DNA of 64,000 nucleotides, from assembly GCF_002160895.1 (NCBI RefSeq), contig NZ_NFLL01000014.1, forward strand, positions 1 through 64,000, in the 5' to 3' direction. The notes under the pieces are model-generated. The model had not been told where the DNA came from. It was given only the letters and a program-made list of their open reading frames with translations, and ran no database searches. This DNA is from Faecalibacterium sp. An122. Its GTDB lineage: Bacteria > Bacillota > Clostridia > Oscillospirales > Ruminococcaceae. This document shows positions 50,724 to 59,466 of this stretch, piece by piece. The translations under genes and the position numbers were made by a program. Position 1 is the stretch's first letter. The number at the start of each line of letters is the position of its first letter.

Positions 50724-52525
50724 AGGCCGGGGGCTCCACCCTGCGGCGCCGGATGCTGATGGCGCTGGTGACCTGCTTTGTGCCCATGCTGGTCATCATC
50801 TCGTTGCTGTTCGCCCGGACCATCCGGGTCCAGCAGGACGCCGACGCCGAGGCTCTGCGCTTTGCCGCCCAGGATATCAGCACCACCCTGGACCACTTTG
50901 CCGATGGCATCTACAGCGTGTCGGATGCCTTTTCCACCGACGAGCGGCTGCTGGAAATCCTGGACCGGGACTACAGCGCCGACCCCATCGCCAAACAATA
51001 CGCCATCATTCACACCAACAACGCCCTGTTTGAGAGCTACTCCCGCCTGGTTCAGCAGGAGCGGATCGGCGCCATCTACCTGGTGGGCCGCCGGGACGTG
51101 CTGGATTTCCAGGACCCCAACCAGGTCACCACCCTGCTCATCAAGAAACTGGAGGAGCTGGACGTCAACAACCCCGAAAAGCTGGGCAAGTTCTATTTTT
51201 ACCCCCTGCAGGAAAACTTTCTGCGGACCGAGACGTACGGCGACCCCCGGCAGGATCTGGCGGTGATCGGCAGCCGCCGGGTCTACTCGGCCCTCAAGAG
51301 CGGCTACCCCTATGTCCATATCTTCGCCGTCAAGGAACAGTCCCTGTACGAGCTGTATGAACTCCAGGCCAAGCGGCTGGGGGCGGAGGTGTATGTCCTC
51401 ACCGGGGACGGCGAGCTGATTTCCTCCAGCAACGAGGAAGCGGTGGCGGCCTGCCAGGCCCCGGCGGAAGTGGTGGAGGCGGCCGCCGGCCTGCAGGAGG
51501 ACTCCGCCACCGTCCGGGTGGGGGGCGTGCTGTACAATGTGGCCACCGCCGTAGGGGAGTCCACCGGCTGGCGGGTTCTGCTGCTGGTGCCGGTGGAACA
51601 GATCACCGCCGTCACCTATTCGCTGTACGTCCAGATCATTGGGGTGCTGCTGGGCTGCCTGCTGGTGTTTGCCGTTTTAATTGTCTACCTCTACCGCCGG
51701 TTCATGATGCCGCTGGCCCAGCTGGAACAGGCCATGCGCCGGGTGGACGCCGGGGACCTGTACGCCCACGTCAAGCCCCACGGCCCGGCGGAAGTGGTCC
51801 AGATGATGGAGGGCTACAACGCCATGCTGGACAGCCTGCGTCTGGGCATCGAGCAGAAGATGCGGATGCAGCGCCGCCGCCAGGACCTGGAAATGCAGGT
51901 GCTGATGAGCCAGATCAACCCCCACTTCCTCTATAATACCCTGGAGTCCATCGTCTGGAAGGCAGGGGAGGCGGGCCGGCCCGATATCGGCAAACTGGCC
52001 TCCAGCCTGGGCAAACTGTACCGGCTGAGTATTTCGGGCGGCCTGTTTGTCCCCCTGCGGCAGGAGCTGGAACACGTCCAGATGTATATGAACATCCAGC
52101 GCAGCCGCTACGGCAACAAGGTGGACTATGAAGTGCGGATGCACGGCTGTGACCCCGAGCACGTGGAGGTGCTGAAGCTGATTCTCCAGCCCATTGTGGA
52201 GAACAGCCTCCTGTACGGCATGGAGGGGCTGGATCATACCCTGCGCATCCGGGTGGCCGCCTGGCACCGGGGGGACAACCTGGTCCTGACGGTGACCGAC
52301 AACGGCGTGGGCATGGATGCCGCCGCCCTGGAGGCCCTGCGCCAGCAGATTCTCCATGGCCGCAAGCCCCAGGCCGGGGCCAACCACCGCAGCACCGGCA
52401 TCGGCCTGCACAATATCAGCGCCCGTCTGCGTCTGTACGCAGGTTCTTCCAGCTGCCTGCGGGTCCAGAGCAAGCCGGGCCTGGGCACCCGTGTGGAGCT
52501 GATTCTGCCCTGGCGCGGGTTCTGA
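50720..52525 (+). CDS. YesM-type sensor histidine kinase
   Basis: A 601-residue membrane kinase with two membrane segments (about 12-30 and 296-318), an extracellular sensing domain between them, a HAMP linker (RRFMMPLAQLEQAMRRVDAGDL), the phosphoacceptor histidine H402 in QINPHFLYNTLESIVWKAG (His kinase family of YesM) and an ATPase domain with LQPIVENSLLYGM and TVTDNGVGMD. It is expected to sense a sugar or a loaded binding protein outside the cell and phosphorylate the coupled response regulator. Confidence 0.93.
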   Translation: MKAGGSTLRRRMLMALVTCFVPMLVIISLLFARTIRVQQDADAEALRFAAQDISTTLDHFADGIYSVSDAFSTDERLLEILDRDYSADPIAKQYAIIHTNNALFESYSRLVQQERIGAIYLVGRRDVLDFQDPNQVTTLLIKKLEELDVNNPEKLGKFYFYPLQENFLRTETYGDPRQDLAVIGSRRVYSALKSGYPYVHIFAVKEQSLYELYELQAKRLGAEVYVLTGDGELISSSNEEAVAACQAPAEVVEAAAGLQEDSATVRVGGVLYNVATAVGESTGWRVLLLVPVEQITAVTYSLYVQIIGVLLGCLLVFAVLIVYLYRRFMMPLAQLEQAMRRVDAGDLYAHVKPHGPAEVVQMMEGYNAMLDSLRLGIEQKMRMQRRRQDLEMQVLMSQINPHFLYNTLESIVWKAGEAGRPDIGKLASSLGKLYRLSISGGLFVPLRQELEHVQMYMNIQRSRYGNKVDYEVRMHGCDPEHVEVLKLILQPIVENSLLYGMEGLDHTLRIRVAAWHRGDNLVLTVTDNGVGMDAAALEALRQQILHGRKPQAGANHRSTGIGLHNISARLRLYAGSSSCLRVQSKPGLGTRVELILPWRGF

Positions 52526-52533
52526 CCCGACAC

Positions 52534-52575
52534 AAGCCGTCCCATCTGCCTCCCGGTGGCTGGGACGGCTTTTTG
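52534..52575 (+). terminator. Terminator of the two-component gene pair
   Basis: AAGCCGTCCCA (52534-52544) pairs with TGGGACGGCTT (52561-52571), followed by TTTT. Confidence 0.9.
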
Positions 52576-52606
52576 CGCCTTTTCAGGCAGGGCAGGGGAC
52601 GCATCT

Positions 52607-52705
52607 GCAGAAATTGACATGGATCGGCTGTTCTTGTACTAAGTCAAAAAATGCAGACGGACTTCAATTTCTGCTTATTTTAAGAAATGGGTTTCGACTT
52701 ATAAT
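52607..52705 (+). promoter_or_regulatory. Glycan operon promoter with inverted repeat
   Basis: GCAGAAATTGA (52607-52617) and its exact reverse complement TCAATTTCTGC (52664-52674) flank 46 bases. The second arm ends just before a promoter with perfect TATAAT (52700-52705) but no good -35 (ATTTTA at 52677-52682). This fits a promoter that depends on the YesN-type regulator. Confidence 0.65.
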
Positions 52706-52781
52706 AGAGCCATAAGCAAGCGGGGCGAACAGCCCGCTTTAAGAGAAAGCACACGAATCCAACATCTCAAGGAGGAACATC

Positions 52782-54215
52782 ATGTCAAGAAAGTTTATTT
52801 CCCGCCGCTCGTTCCTGAAGTGCGCCGGCCTGGGCGCCGCCGCCATGACCGCCGGCCTGCTGGCCGGCTGCGGCTCCTCGGACAGCACCGCTTCCAGCGC
52901 CTCGGTTTCCGGCTCCTCGACGGCTCCCGCTGATCCCACCAAGCCCTATGCCGGCGTCACCCTGTACTACGCCGCATCGGACACCGAGGCCACCGGCCCT
53001 GAGATGAAGATGATCGTGGAGATGGTCAAGGAGAAGACCGGCATCGACATCCAGTTCAGCATCATCCCCAAGGCCGACACCGGCGAGGTGGACAAGCGCC
53101 TGGTCAGCCTGCAGGCCGGCGACGAGCTGGACATCATCTACGGCACCACCGCACAGCTGAAGGTGTTCTATGACGCCGGCGTCCTGTCCTCTCTGGACGA
53201 GGTGGCCAGCGCCGAGGGCTACGACATCAAGGGCGTGTTCGGCGACAGCGCTCCCGTCTACGACGACGGCCTGGTCTACGGCCTGCCCGCCTTCACCGAC
53301 GTGTGGTGCACCTACATCAACACCAAGGTCTTTGAGAACGCCGGCGTGGAGATCCCCTCCGCCGAGGGCTGGACCTGGGAGAAGTACATCGAGACCGCCC
53401 AGAAGCTGACCAACCTGGACGAGGAGATCTACGGCTCTCTGATGCTGGACTACGACTGCTACAACTACATGTACGCCCTGCAGAACGGCGCCGAGCACTA
53501 CAAGGCCGACGGCACCGCCAACTACGACGACGTCCGCTTCCGCGACAGCGTCGAGTTCTTCTACAGCCTGGGCAACGAGCTGAAGATCCAGCCCGACATC
53601 ACCACCTATAAGGCCGGCGTCTACCCCTGGAACGCCTTTGCTTCCACCGGCGTGGCCAACGCCTCCGGCAGCTACGACAAGGCTCAGTTTGGTATGTTCG
53701 TCTGCGGCAGCTGGGCCGCCTCCCTGCTGACCGACAGCGAGAAGTACCCCCGCGACTGGAAGTGCGCCATCCTGCCCATGCCCTACCCCGAGGGACAGGA
53801 ACCCTCCACCCTCACCGTGCCCGGCTGCTACGCTGTGCCCAGCACCAGCAAGAACAAGGAGGCCGCTTTTGAGGCCATCCGCTGCATCGCCGAGAACCAG
53901 TACACCCTGGGCCAGGGCCGCGTTCCCGCCCGTGTCGACCTGACCGACGAGGAGATCACCAGCTACATCGAGAACGACCTGGCTCCCAACTACGCCAACG
54001 ACGGCATCACCGCCGACCAGTTCAAGGCAGCCTGGTTCGCCAGCGACCGCAAGGTGCTGTCCGAGAAGATCGTGGGCACCGCCGACACCACCATCAGCCA
54101 GATCTGGGTGTCGGAGGCTCCGCTGTACGGCATGGGCCAGCAGGACCTGGATACCACCATGAAGAACATCCAGGACCGCTCCAACGAGGCCATCAAAGAG
54201 GCTGAGCTGTACTGA
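52782..54215 (+). CDS. Sugar-binding lipoprotein of a CUT1 ABC transporter
   Basis: A 477-residue family 1 extracellular binding protein. The signal MSRKFISRRSFLKCAGLGAA has a textbook twin-arginine motif (SRRSFLK) and then a lipobox with C30 (LLAGC). It should bind an oligosaccharide and deliver it to the two permeases downstream. Codons are strongly C-biased, as in other highly expressed genes here. First gene of the YesMN-controlled operon. Confidence 0.92.
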   Translation: MSRKFISRRSFLKCAGLGAAAMTAGLLAGCGSSDSTASSASVSGSSTAPADPTKPYAGVTLYYAASDTEATGPEMKMIVEMVKEKTGIDIQFSIIPKADTGEVDKRLVSLQAGDELDIIYGTTAQLKVFYDAGVLSSLDEVASAEGYDIKGVFGDSAPVYDDGLVYGLPAFTDVWCTYINTKVFENAGVEIPSAEGWTWEKYIETAQKLTNLDEEIYGSLMLDYDCYNYMYALQNGAEHYKADGTANYDDVRFRDSVEFFYSLGNELKIQPDITTYKAGVYPWNAFASTGVANASGSYDKAQFGMFVCGSWAASLLTDSEKYPRDWKCAILPMPYPEGQEPSTLTVPGCYAVPSTSKNKEAAFEAIRCIAENQYTLGQGRVPARVDLTDEEITSYIENDLAPNYANDGITADQFKAAWFASDRKVLSEKIVGTADTTISQIWVSEAPLYGMGQQDLDTTMKNIQDRSNEAIKEAELY

Positions 54216-54290
54216 GTCTTTCCCTGAACGTCATTTTCACGCCGCCGCCCCTGCAAGCGGCGGCATTTTTTGAGAAAAGGAGGAACCATC

Positions 54291-55205
54291 ATGCCCCTTT
54301 CCACTAAAGTCAAGGCGAAGAAAAGCGCAGCCTCCAAGAGCGAAGCGCTCCAGGGCTACCTGTTTGTGACGCCGTATCTGATCGCATTCACCATCTTCAC
54401 CGGCATCCCCTTTGTTTCGGCCTTTGTGCTGTCCATGCTGGACGTCAAGTTCATCACCAAGCTGGACAACGTCCACTTTGTGGGCCTGAAGAACTTTGTC
54501 CGCTTCTTCTCCAGCAAGGAAGCCATGGCGGCCCTGGGCCGGTCGGGTCTGTACACCCTGATCTATGTGCCGGTTATCATGATCCTGAGCTTTATCCTGG
54601 CCTACCTGCTGAACAAGGGCGTGTTCTGGGCCAAGGGCATCCGCTCCATGTTCTTCCTGCCCTACGTCTCCAACATGGTGGCCGTCGCCGTCGTGTTCCA
54701 ACTGATTCTGGGACCCCGCGGCCCCTTCTACCTGCTGCAGAAGTTCTTTGGGGTGGAGGACCCCATCATCCCGCTGCTGAACCAGAAATGGGCCCTGCCG
54801 GCGGTGGTGCTCATCGCCGTGTGGAAGGGCATCGGCCTGAACTTCCTGACCTATCTGGGCGCGCTGCAGAACGTGGATAAATCCCAGATCGAGGCCGCCG
54901 AGATCGACGGCGCCAACAAGTGGCAGCAGATCCGCAACGTGGTGATCCCGTCGGTGGCGCCCACCACCTTCTTCCTGACCATCAGCTCCATCATCACCAG
55001 CCTGCAGAACTTTACCGTCATCCAGTCCCTGACCGACGGCGGCCCCGGCCAGGCAACCACCGTCATGAGCCTGAACATCGTCAACACCGCTTTCGTGAAG
55101 TATGAGACCAGCTACGCCGCCGCCCAGGCCCTGGTGATGTTCGCCATCGTCATGGTCATCACCCTGATCCAGTGGCGCGGCCAGAAGAAGTGGGCTGACC
55201 AGTAA
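54291..55205 (+). CDS. Carbohydrate ABC transporter permease (UgpA/MsmF type)
   Basis: A 304-residue CUT1 permease with six membrane segments; EAA loop IEAAEIDGANKWQQIRNVVIPSVAP; QSLTDGGPGQATTVMSLNIVNTAFVKYETSYAAA is typical of the UgpA/MalF-like partner. ATG 54291 follows GGAGG; the frame extending upstream starts within that site. Confidence 0.92.
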   Translation: MPLSTKVKAKKSAASKSEALQGYLFVTPYLIAFTIFTGIPFVSAFVLSMLDVKFITKLDNVHFVGLKNFVRFFSSKEAMAALGRSGLYTLIYVPVIMILSFILAYLLNKGVFWAKGIRSMFFLPYVSNMVAVAVVFQLILGPRGPFYLLQKFFGVEDPIIPLLNQKWALPAVVLIAVWKGIGLNFLTYLGALQNVDKSQIEAAEIDGANKWQQIRNVVIPSVAPTTFFLTISSIITSLQNFTVIQSLTDGGPGQATTVMSLNIVNTAFVKYETSYAAAQALVMFAIVMVITLIQWRGQKKWADQ

Positions 55206-55219
55206 GGAGGTATCCCGCC

Positions 55220-56056
55220 ATGCGTGCAAAGAAAGAGCATATCCTCAAGATCGTCATCACCGTCATCATGGTGCTGCTGGGTATCTGCTGCATCTATCCC
55301 TTCGTCTTCATGCTGTCGTCGTCCTTCAAACCCAGCGGCGACGTCCTGTCCACCCCGCTGCAGATCATCCCCAAGAACTTCACCCTGATGAACTTCAAGA
55401 CCCTGTTCAAGAACGAGTTCTACGATTTCTTCCGCTGGTTCGGCAACACCGTTGTCATGACCGGCCTGACCCTGATCCTCAAGTTTTTCATCATCACCAT
55501 CACGGCCTACGGCTTCGCCAAAATCAAGTTCCCCGGCCGTGACGCCATCTTCCTGGTGCTGCTGGCCGGTCTGATGATCCCCAGCGACATCATGATCATG
55601 CCCCGGTACATCATCTTCAAGGAACTGCACATCCTGAACACCATGTGGTCCCTGATCCTGCCCGCGGCGGTGGACGTCTACTTTGTGTTCCTGCTGCGCC
55701 AGGCCTTTGTGGCGGTGCCCGAGGCCCTGAGCGAGGCCGCCCGCATCGACGGATGCAACCACTTCACCATCTATCGCCGGATCATCCTGCCCCTGTGCAT
55801 GCCTCAGGTGGCCACCATGCTGCTGTTCAGCTTTGTCTGGAGCTGGAACGACTACATGAGCCCCTACCTGTACATTTCCGACATCAACAAGCAGATGATC
55901 TCGGTCGGTATCAAACTGCTGGCCTCCGGCCTGGCCCAGGACTACGGCGCCCAGATGGCCGGCGCCACCCTGGTTCTGGTGCCCGTCATCATTGCCTTCT
56001 TCCTGTGCCAGAAGTACTTCGTCGAGGGCATCACCGCCGGCGCCGTCAAGGGTTAA
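55220..56056 (+). CDS. Carbohydrate ABC transporter permease (UgpE/MsmG type)
   Basis: A 278-residue CUT1 permease, partner of the upstream permease. Six membrane segments, EAA loop LSEAARIDGCNHFTIYRRIILPLCMPQ, and the usual C-terminal QKYFVEGITAGAVKG. No ATPase gene follows, so a shared ATPase is needed here too. Confidence 0.92.
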   Translation: MRAKKEHILKIVITVIMVLLGICCIYPFVFMLSSSFKPSGDVLSTPLQIIPKNFTLMNFKTLFKNEFYDFFRWFGNTVVMTGLTLILKFFIITITAYGFAKIKFPGRDAIFLVLLAGLMIPSDIMIMPRYIIFKELHILNTMWSLILPAAVDVYFVFLLRQAFVAVPEALSEAARIDGCNHFTIYRRIILPLCMPQVATMLLFSFVWSWNDYMSPYLYISDINKQMISVGIKLLASGLAQDYGAQMAGATLVLVPVIIAFFLCQKYFVEGITAGAVKG

Positions 56057-56074
56057 GTCGAGGAGTCGAGAAAA

Positions 56075-57034
56075 ATGAAAGACCGCGCGCTTTTGCCTGA
56101 GGCCGGGCAGTTTTACAAGGCCAATCTTCACTGTCATACCGTCCTGTCGGACGGACGCTGGACCAAAGAGCAGGTGAAGGCAGAGTATCAGAAGCGGGGC
56201 TATTCGGTGGTTGCGTTCACCGACCACCGCCATTATGGCTGGCATCCCGAGCTGATGGATGAGACCTTCATCCCGCTGGCGGCCTATGAGGCCGACCTGA
56301 ATGAGCCGTTCCCGCCGTCGGGAGACTTTCAGCGGGTGCGGACCTATCACCTGAACTTCTACGATACCCACCCCGAAACCCGCACCGGCTTTGAGGCCCA
56401 GCAGCCGCCCCAGCGCTATGGCGACCTGGCGGCCCTGAACGAGTTCCTGGCCGGGAAGGAAGCGGAAGGCTTCCTGTGCTGCTACAACCACCCCTACTGG
56501 TCGCTGCAGAACTGGCAGGACTATAAGGATCTGGACCACGTGTTCGCCATGGAGATCTACAACCACGGCTGCGAGCTGGACGGCCTGTACGGCTATGCGC
56601 CCCAGGCCTACGATGAGATGCTGCGGACCGGCCGGCGGCTGTTCTGCCTGTCCACCGACGACAACCACAACGTCTATGAGCCGGGGGACCCCCGGTGCGA
56701 CGCCTTCGGCGGGTTCACCATGCTCAAGCTGCCCCGCCTGGGCTATGCCGAGGTGATCGAGGCCCTGCGGCAGGGGAACTTCTACGCCTCCACCGGCCCG
56801 GAAATCCATCACCTGGTGATCCGGAACGGCGCGCTGGAAGTGTCCTGCAGCCCGGTGGAGAAGATTTATGTGGTGACCAGCGGCCGCCGCTGCCTGATGG
56901 AACTGGCGGCCCCGGGCCAGACCCTGACCGGGGCGGCATTCCCCCTGCGGGGCGATGAGGAGTACATCCGGGTGGAATGCCGGGATGCCTCGGGCCGCCG
57001 CGCCTATTCCAACGCCTATTGGCTGGACGACTGA
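56075..57034 (+). CDS. PHP domain protein
   Basis: A 319-residue PHP-fold protein, a metal-dependent phosphoesterase fold. Metal ligands are visible in KANLHCHTVLSDG (H19, H21), VVAFTDHRHYG, YNHPYW, MEIYNHGCE and LSTDDNHNVYEP. The C-terminal about 60 residues form an extra beta-rich region. PHP proteins hydrolyse phosphate esters; some related ones sit in polysaccharide loci with unknown role. No signal peptide. It lies 18 bases after the permease gene, inside the operon. Confidence 0.85.
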   Translation: MKDRALLPEAGQFYKANLHCHTVLSDGRWTKEQVKAEYQKRGYSVVAFTDHRHYGWHPELMDETFIPLAAYEADLNEPFPPSGDFQRVRTYHLNFYDTHPETRTGFEAQQPPQRYGDLAALNEFLAGKEAEGFLCCYNHPYWSLQNWQDYKDLDHVFAMEIYNHGCELDGLYGYAPQAYDEMLRTGRRLFCLSTDDNHNVYEPGDPRCDAFGGFTMLKLPRLGYAEVIEALRQGNFYASTGPEIHHLVIRNGALEVSCSPVEKIYVVTSGRRCLMELAAPGQTLTGAAFPLRGDEEYIRVECRDASGRRAYSNAYWLDD

Positions 57035-57049
57035 GAGGAGCTTTTGAGG

Positions 57050-58192
57050 ATGGACCGGATGGATCTCTTTGCATCGGCCCTGCGGTCCGCCGCAGAGCAG
57101 GTGAAGTGCAACATCACCCAGTTTGGGGAGGATTTCCCGCTGCCCTGCACCGAAAACGGGGTGTACCCCGTGGGCATCAATACCGACTGGACCCCCGGCC
57201 TGTTCACCGGCCAGTGCTGGCTGGCCTATGAGGCCACCGGGGACGACCGCTTCCGGGCGGCGGCCCTGCGCCAGGTGGACAGCTTTGCCCGGCGGCTGGC
57301 AGTGGGGGAGAACCTGGATCACCATGACCTGGGCTTCCTCTACACCCCCTCCTGCGTGGCCGCCTGGCAGCTGACCGGCAGCGAAACCGGCCGCCAGGCC
57401 GCCCTGGAGGCAGCCCAGCGGCTGACCAAACGGTTCCAGCCGGTGGGCCAGTTCATCCAGGCCTGGGGCCGCTGCGGCGACCCGGCGGAATACCGCCTCA
57501 TCATCGACTGCCTGATGAATATGCCCCTGCTGTGGTGGGCGGGCCGCGAGACGGGAGATGACCGCTATACCGGGATGGCCCGGACCCATACTGCCACCGC
57601 CGCCCGGACCCTGTTCCGCCCCGATGGCTCCACCAGCCACACCTGCTATATGGACCCCGAGACCGGCGCGCCGGTGCGGGCCATGACCGCCCAGGGCTAT
57701 AAGGCCGACAGCGCCTGGGCCCGGGGCCAGGCCTGGGGCATCCTGGGCATGGCGCTGGCCTACCGCTTCACCGGCGAGGCAGAGTATCTGGACCGGTTCC
57801 GGGCCTGCGCCCGGTTCTTCCTCCAGCGCCTGCCGGAGGACGGCGTACCCTATTGGGATCTGGTCTTTACCCAGGGGGAGGAGCCCCGGGATTCCTCGGC
57901 GGCCGCCATTGCGGCCTGCGGCATCTATAAGGCCCTGCCCCATCTGACCCCGGAGGAACAGGCAGAACTGGGGGAGGCGGCAGACCGCCTGCTGCTGGCT
58001 TTGGCCCGGCACTGTGCCGCCGGCGCATCCCGCCCGGGCGGCGGCGTGCTGCTCCACGGCGTCTACTGCAAGTCCAGCCCCTACAATACCGTCAAGGATT
58101 ACGGCATTGACGAGGCCAACCTCTGGGGCGACTACTTCTACATGGAGGCCCTGACCCGGCGGACCCGCGGCTGGCAGCCGTATTGGGCATGA
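57050..58192 (+). CDS. GH88 unsaturated glucuronyl hydrolase
   Basis: A 380-residue GH88 enzyme with an (alpha/alpha)6 barrel that removes the unsaturated uronic acid left at the non-reducing end by polysaccharide lyases. Signature segments: GQCWLAYEATGDDRF, ENLDHHDLGFLYTPS (candidate catalytic Asp residues), DSAWARGQAWGILGMALAYR, PRDSSAAAIAACGIY and EANLWGDYFYMEALTR. No signal peptide, so it acts in the cytoplasm. ATG 57050 lies nine bases after GAGAGGAG. It overlaps the MFS gene by four bases. Confidence 0.9.
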   Translation: MDRMDLFASALRSAAEQVKCNITQFGEDFPLPCTENGVYPVGINTDWTPGLFTGQCWLAYEATGDDRFRAAALRQVDSFARRLAVGENLDHHDLGFLYTPSCVAAWQLTGSETGRQAALEAAQRLTKRFQPVGQFIQAWGRCGDPAEYRLIIDCLMNMPLLWWAGRETGDDRYTGMARTHTATAARTLFRPDGSTSHTCYMDPETGAPVRAMTAQGYKADSAWARGQAWGILGMALAYRFTGEAEYLDRFRACARFFLQRLPEDGVPYWDLVFTQGEEPRDSSAAAIAACGIYKALPHLTPEEQAELGEAADRLLLALARHCAAGASRPGGGVLLHGVYCKSSPYNTVKDYGIDEANLWGDYFYMEALTRRTRGWQPYWA

Positions 58193-59466
58193 GGAAGGGG
58201 ACCTTTGCCCGCCTGGAAACCAGACAGCAGGGCCGGCGTCTGTTCCTGCTCAGCTGGACGGCCTATGCGGCTGCTTATGTGGGCCGGTACAACTATTCCG
58301 CCGTCATGGCGGCCATCACTGCCGAGGGAGTTCTCAGCCTCCCGGCGGCGGGGGCTGTGTCCACCGGATATTTTGTCTGCTACGCCGTGGGGCAGGTGCT
58401 CTGCGGTCTGCTGAGCCAGAGGGTTTCGCCCTTTGGGATGATTCCGGCGGGACTGCTGCTTTCGGCGGGATGCAATATGGGAATGGGCATGGCTCCGGCT
58501 GGGGCCATGCCCATCTTGTGGGCGGCCAACGGTTTGTTTCAGGCCATGGTCTGGCCGCCCATCGTCCGGCTGTTCGCTGAATGTATGCCCCTGGTGCAGC
58601 AAGACCAGGCCTGCGTCTCCATCAACTCCACCACCCCGGCGGGAACCCTGGCGGCCTATGCCCTCAGCGCGGCGGCCATGGCCCTGGCTGGATGGCGGAT
58701 GGCGTTCTGGGGATGCGGCGCGGTGATGCTGGCGGCTGCGGTGCTGTGGATGCTGGGCACGCCCTCTCTGCGCCGGGCGGTTCAGTCCGGTCCGGCCGCA
58801 GCCCCCGTCCCGGCGGCGGAAAAAGAGCCCTCGGGGGTTCGGCTGCTGCCTGTCCTTGCGGGGGCCGGACTGATGGGCCTGATTCTGCCCGCCATGCTCC
58901 ACGGCGGCCTCAAGGACGGGGTCACCAGCTGGGTCCCCAGCATGATCCAGAGCAATTTCGGGGTGGGCCCCGCCTTTGCGGCGGCCGTTTCGATGGCATT
59001 GCCTCTGGTGAACCTCACCGGAGCCTATGGCGCCGGCTGGCTGGACCGCTGCGTCTTCCGCAACGAGGTGAAAACCTCGGCGGCTCTGTTCGCCGGGGCG
59101 CTGGTCTGCCTGCTGGCTCTGCCGGCGGCGGTAAAATACAGCCTGCCTCTGTCGGTGGCGCTGCTGGCGGCCACCACCGCCCTGATGCTGGGCATCAATA
59201 CTATGTTTATCAACGTCATGCCGGTGCGGGCGGGCCGCCGCGCAGGGGCCGCATTCCTGTCCGGCAGTCTCAATGCCATCACCTACCTGGGGGCGGCCAT
59301 TGCCACATGGGGGATCGGCGCAGCGGCCCAGGGTTTTGGCTGGGGCGCCGTGCTGGCCCTGTGGGCGGTGATGGCGGGGACGGCCCTGGCCGTCTGCCTG
59401 CTGCTTGCCCGCCGCTGGGGCCGGTTTGCCCTGGCCTGTGAGACCGAAAGGGGAGAACGCGTATGA
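58189..59466 (+). CDS. MFS transporter
   Basis: A 425-residue major facilitator protein with about twelve membrane segments. The first segment YAAYVGRYNYSAVMAAI recalls the OPA/GlpT-UhpT and hexuronate-type branch, where an R/N pair in helix I binds an anionic substrate. A uronic acid or uronate product is a reasonable cargo given the flanking GH88 and lyase genes. Coupled by four-base overlaps to both neighbours. Confidence 0.85.
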   Translation: MRKGTFARLETRQQGRRLFLLSWTAYAAAYVGRYNYSAVMAAITAEGVLSLPAAGAVSTGYFVCYAVGQVLCGLLSQRVSPFGMIPAGLLLSAGCNMGMGMAPAGAMPILWAANGLFQAMVWPPIVRLFAECMPLVQQDQACVSINSTTPAGTLAAYALSAAAMALAGWRMAFWGCGAVMLAAAVLWMLGTPSLRRAVQSGPAAAPVPAAEKEPSGVRLLPVLAGAGLMGLILPAMLHGGLKDGVTSWVPSMIQSNFGVGPAFAAAVSMALPLVNLTGAYGAGWLDRCVFRNEVKTSAALFAGALVCLLALPAAVKYSLPLSVALLAATTALMLGINTMFINVMPVRAGRRAGAAFLSGSLNAITYLGAAIATWGIGAAAQGFGWGAVLALWAVMAGTALAVCLLLARRWGRFALACETERGERV

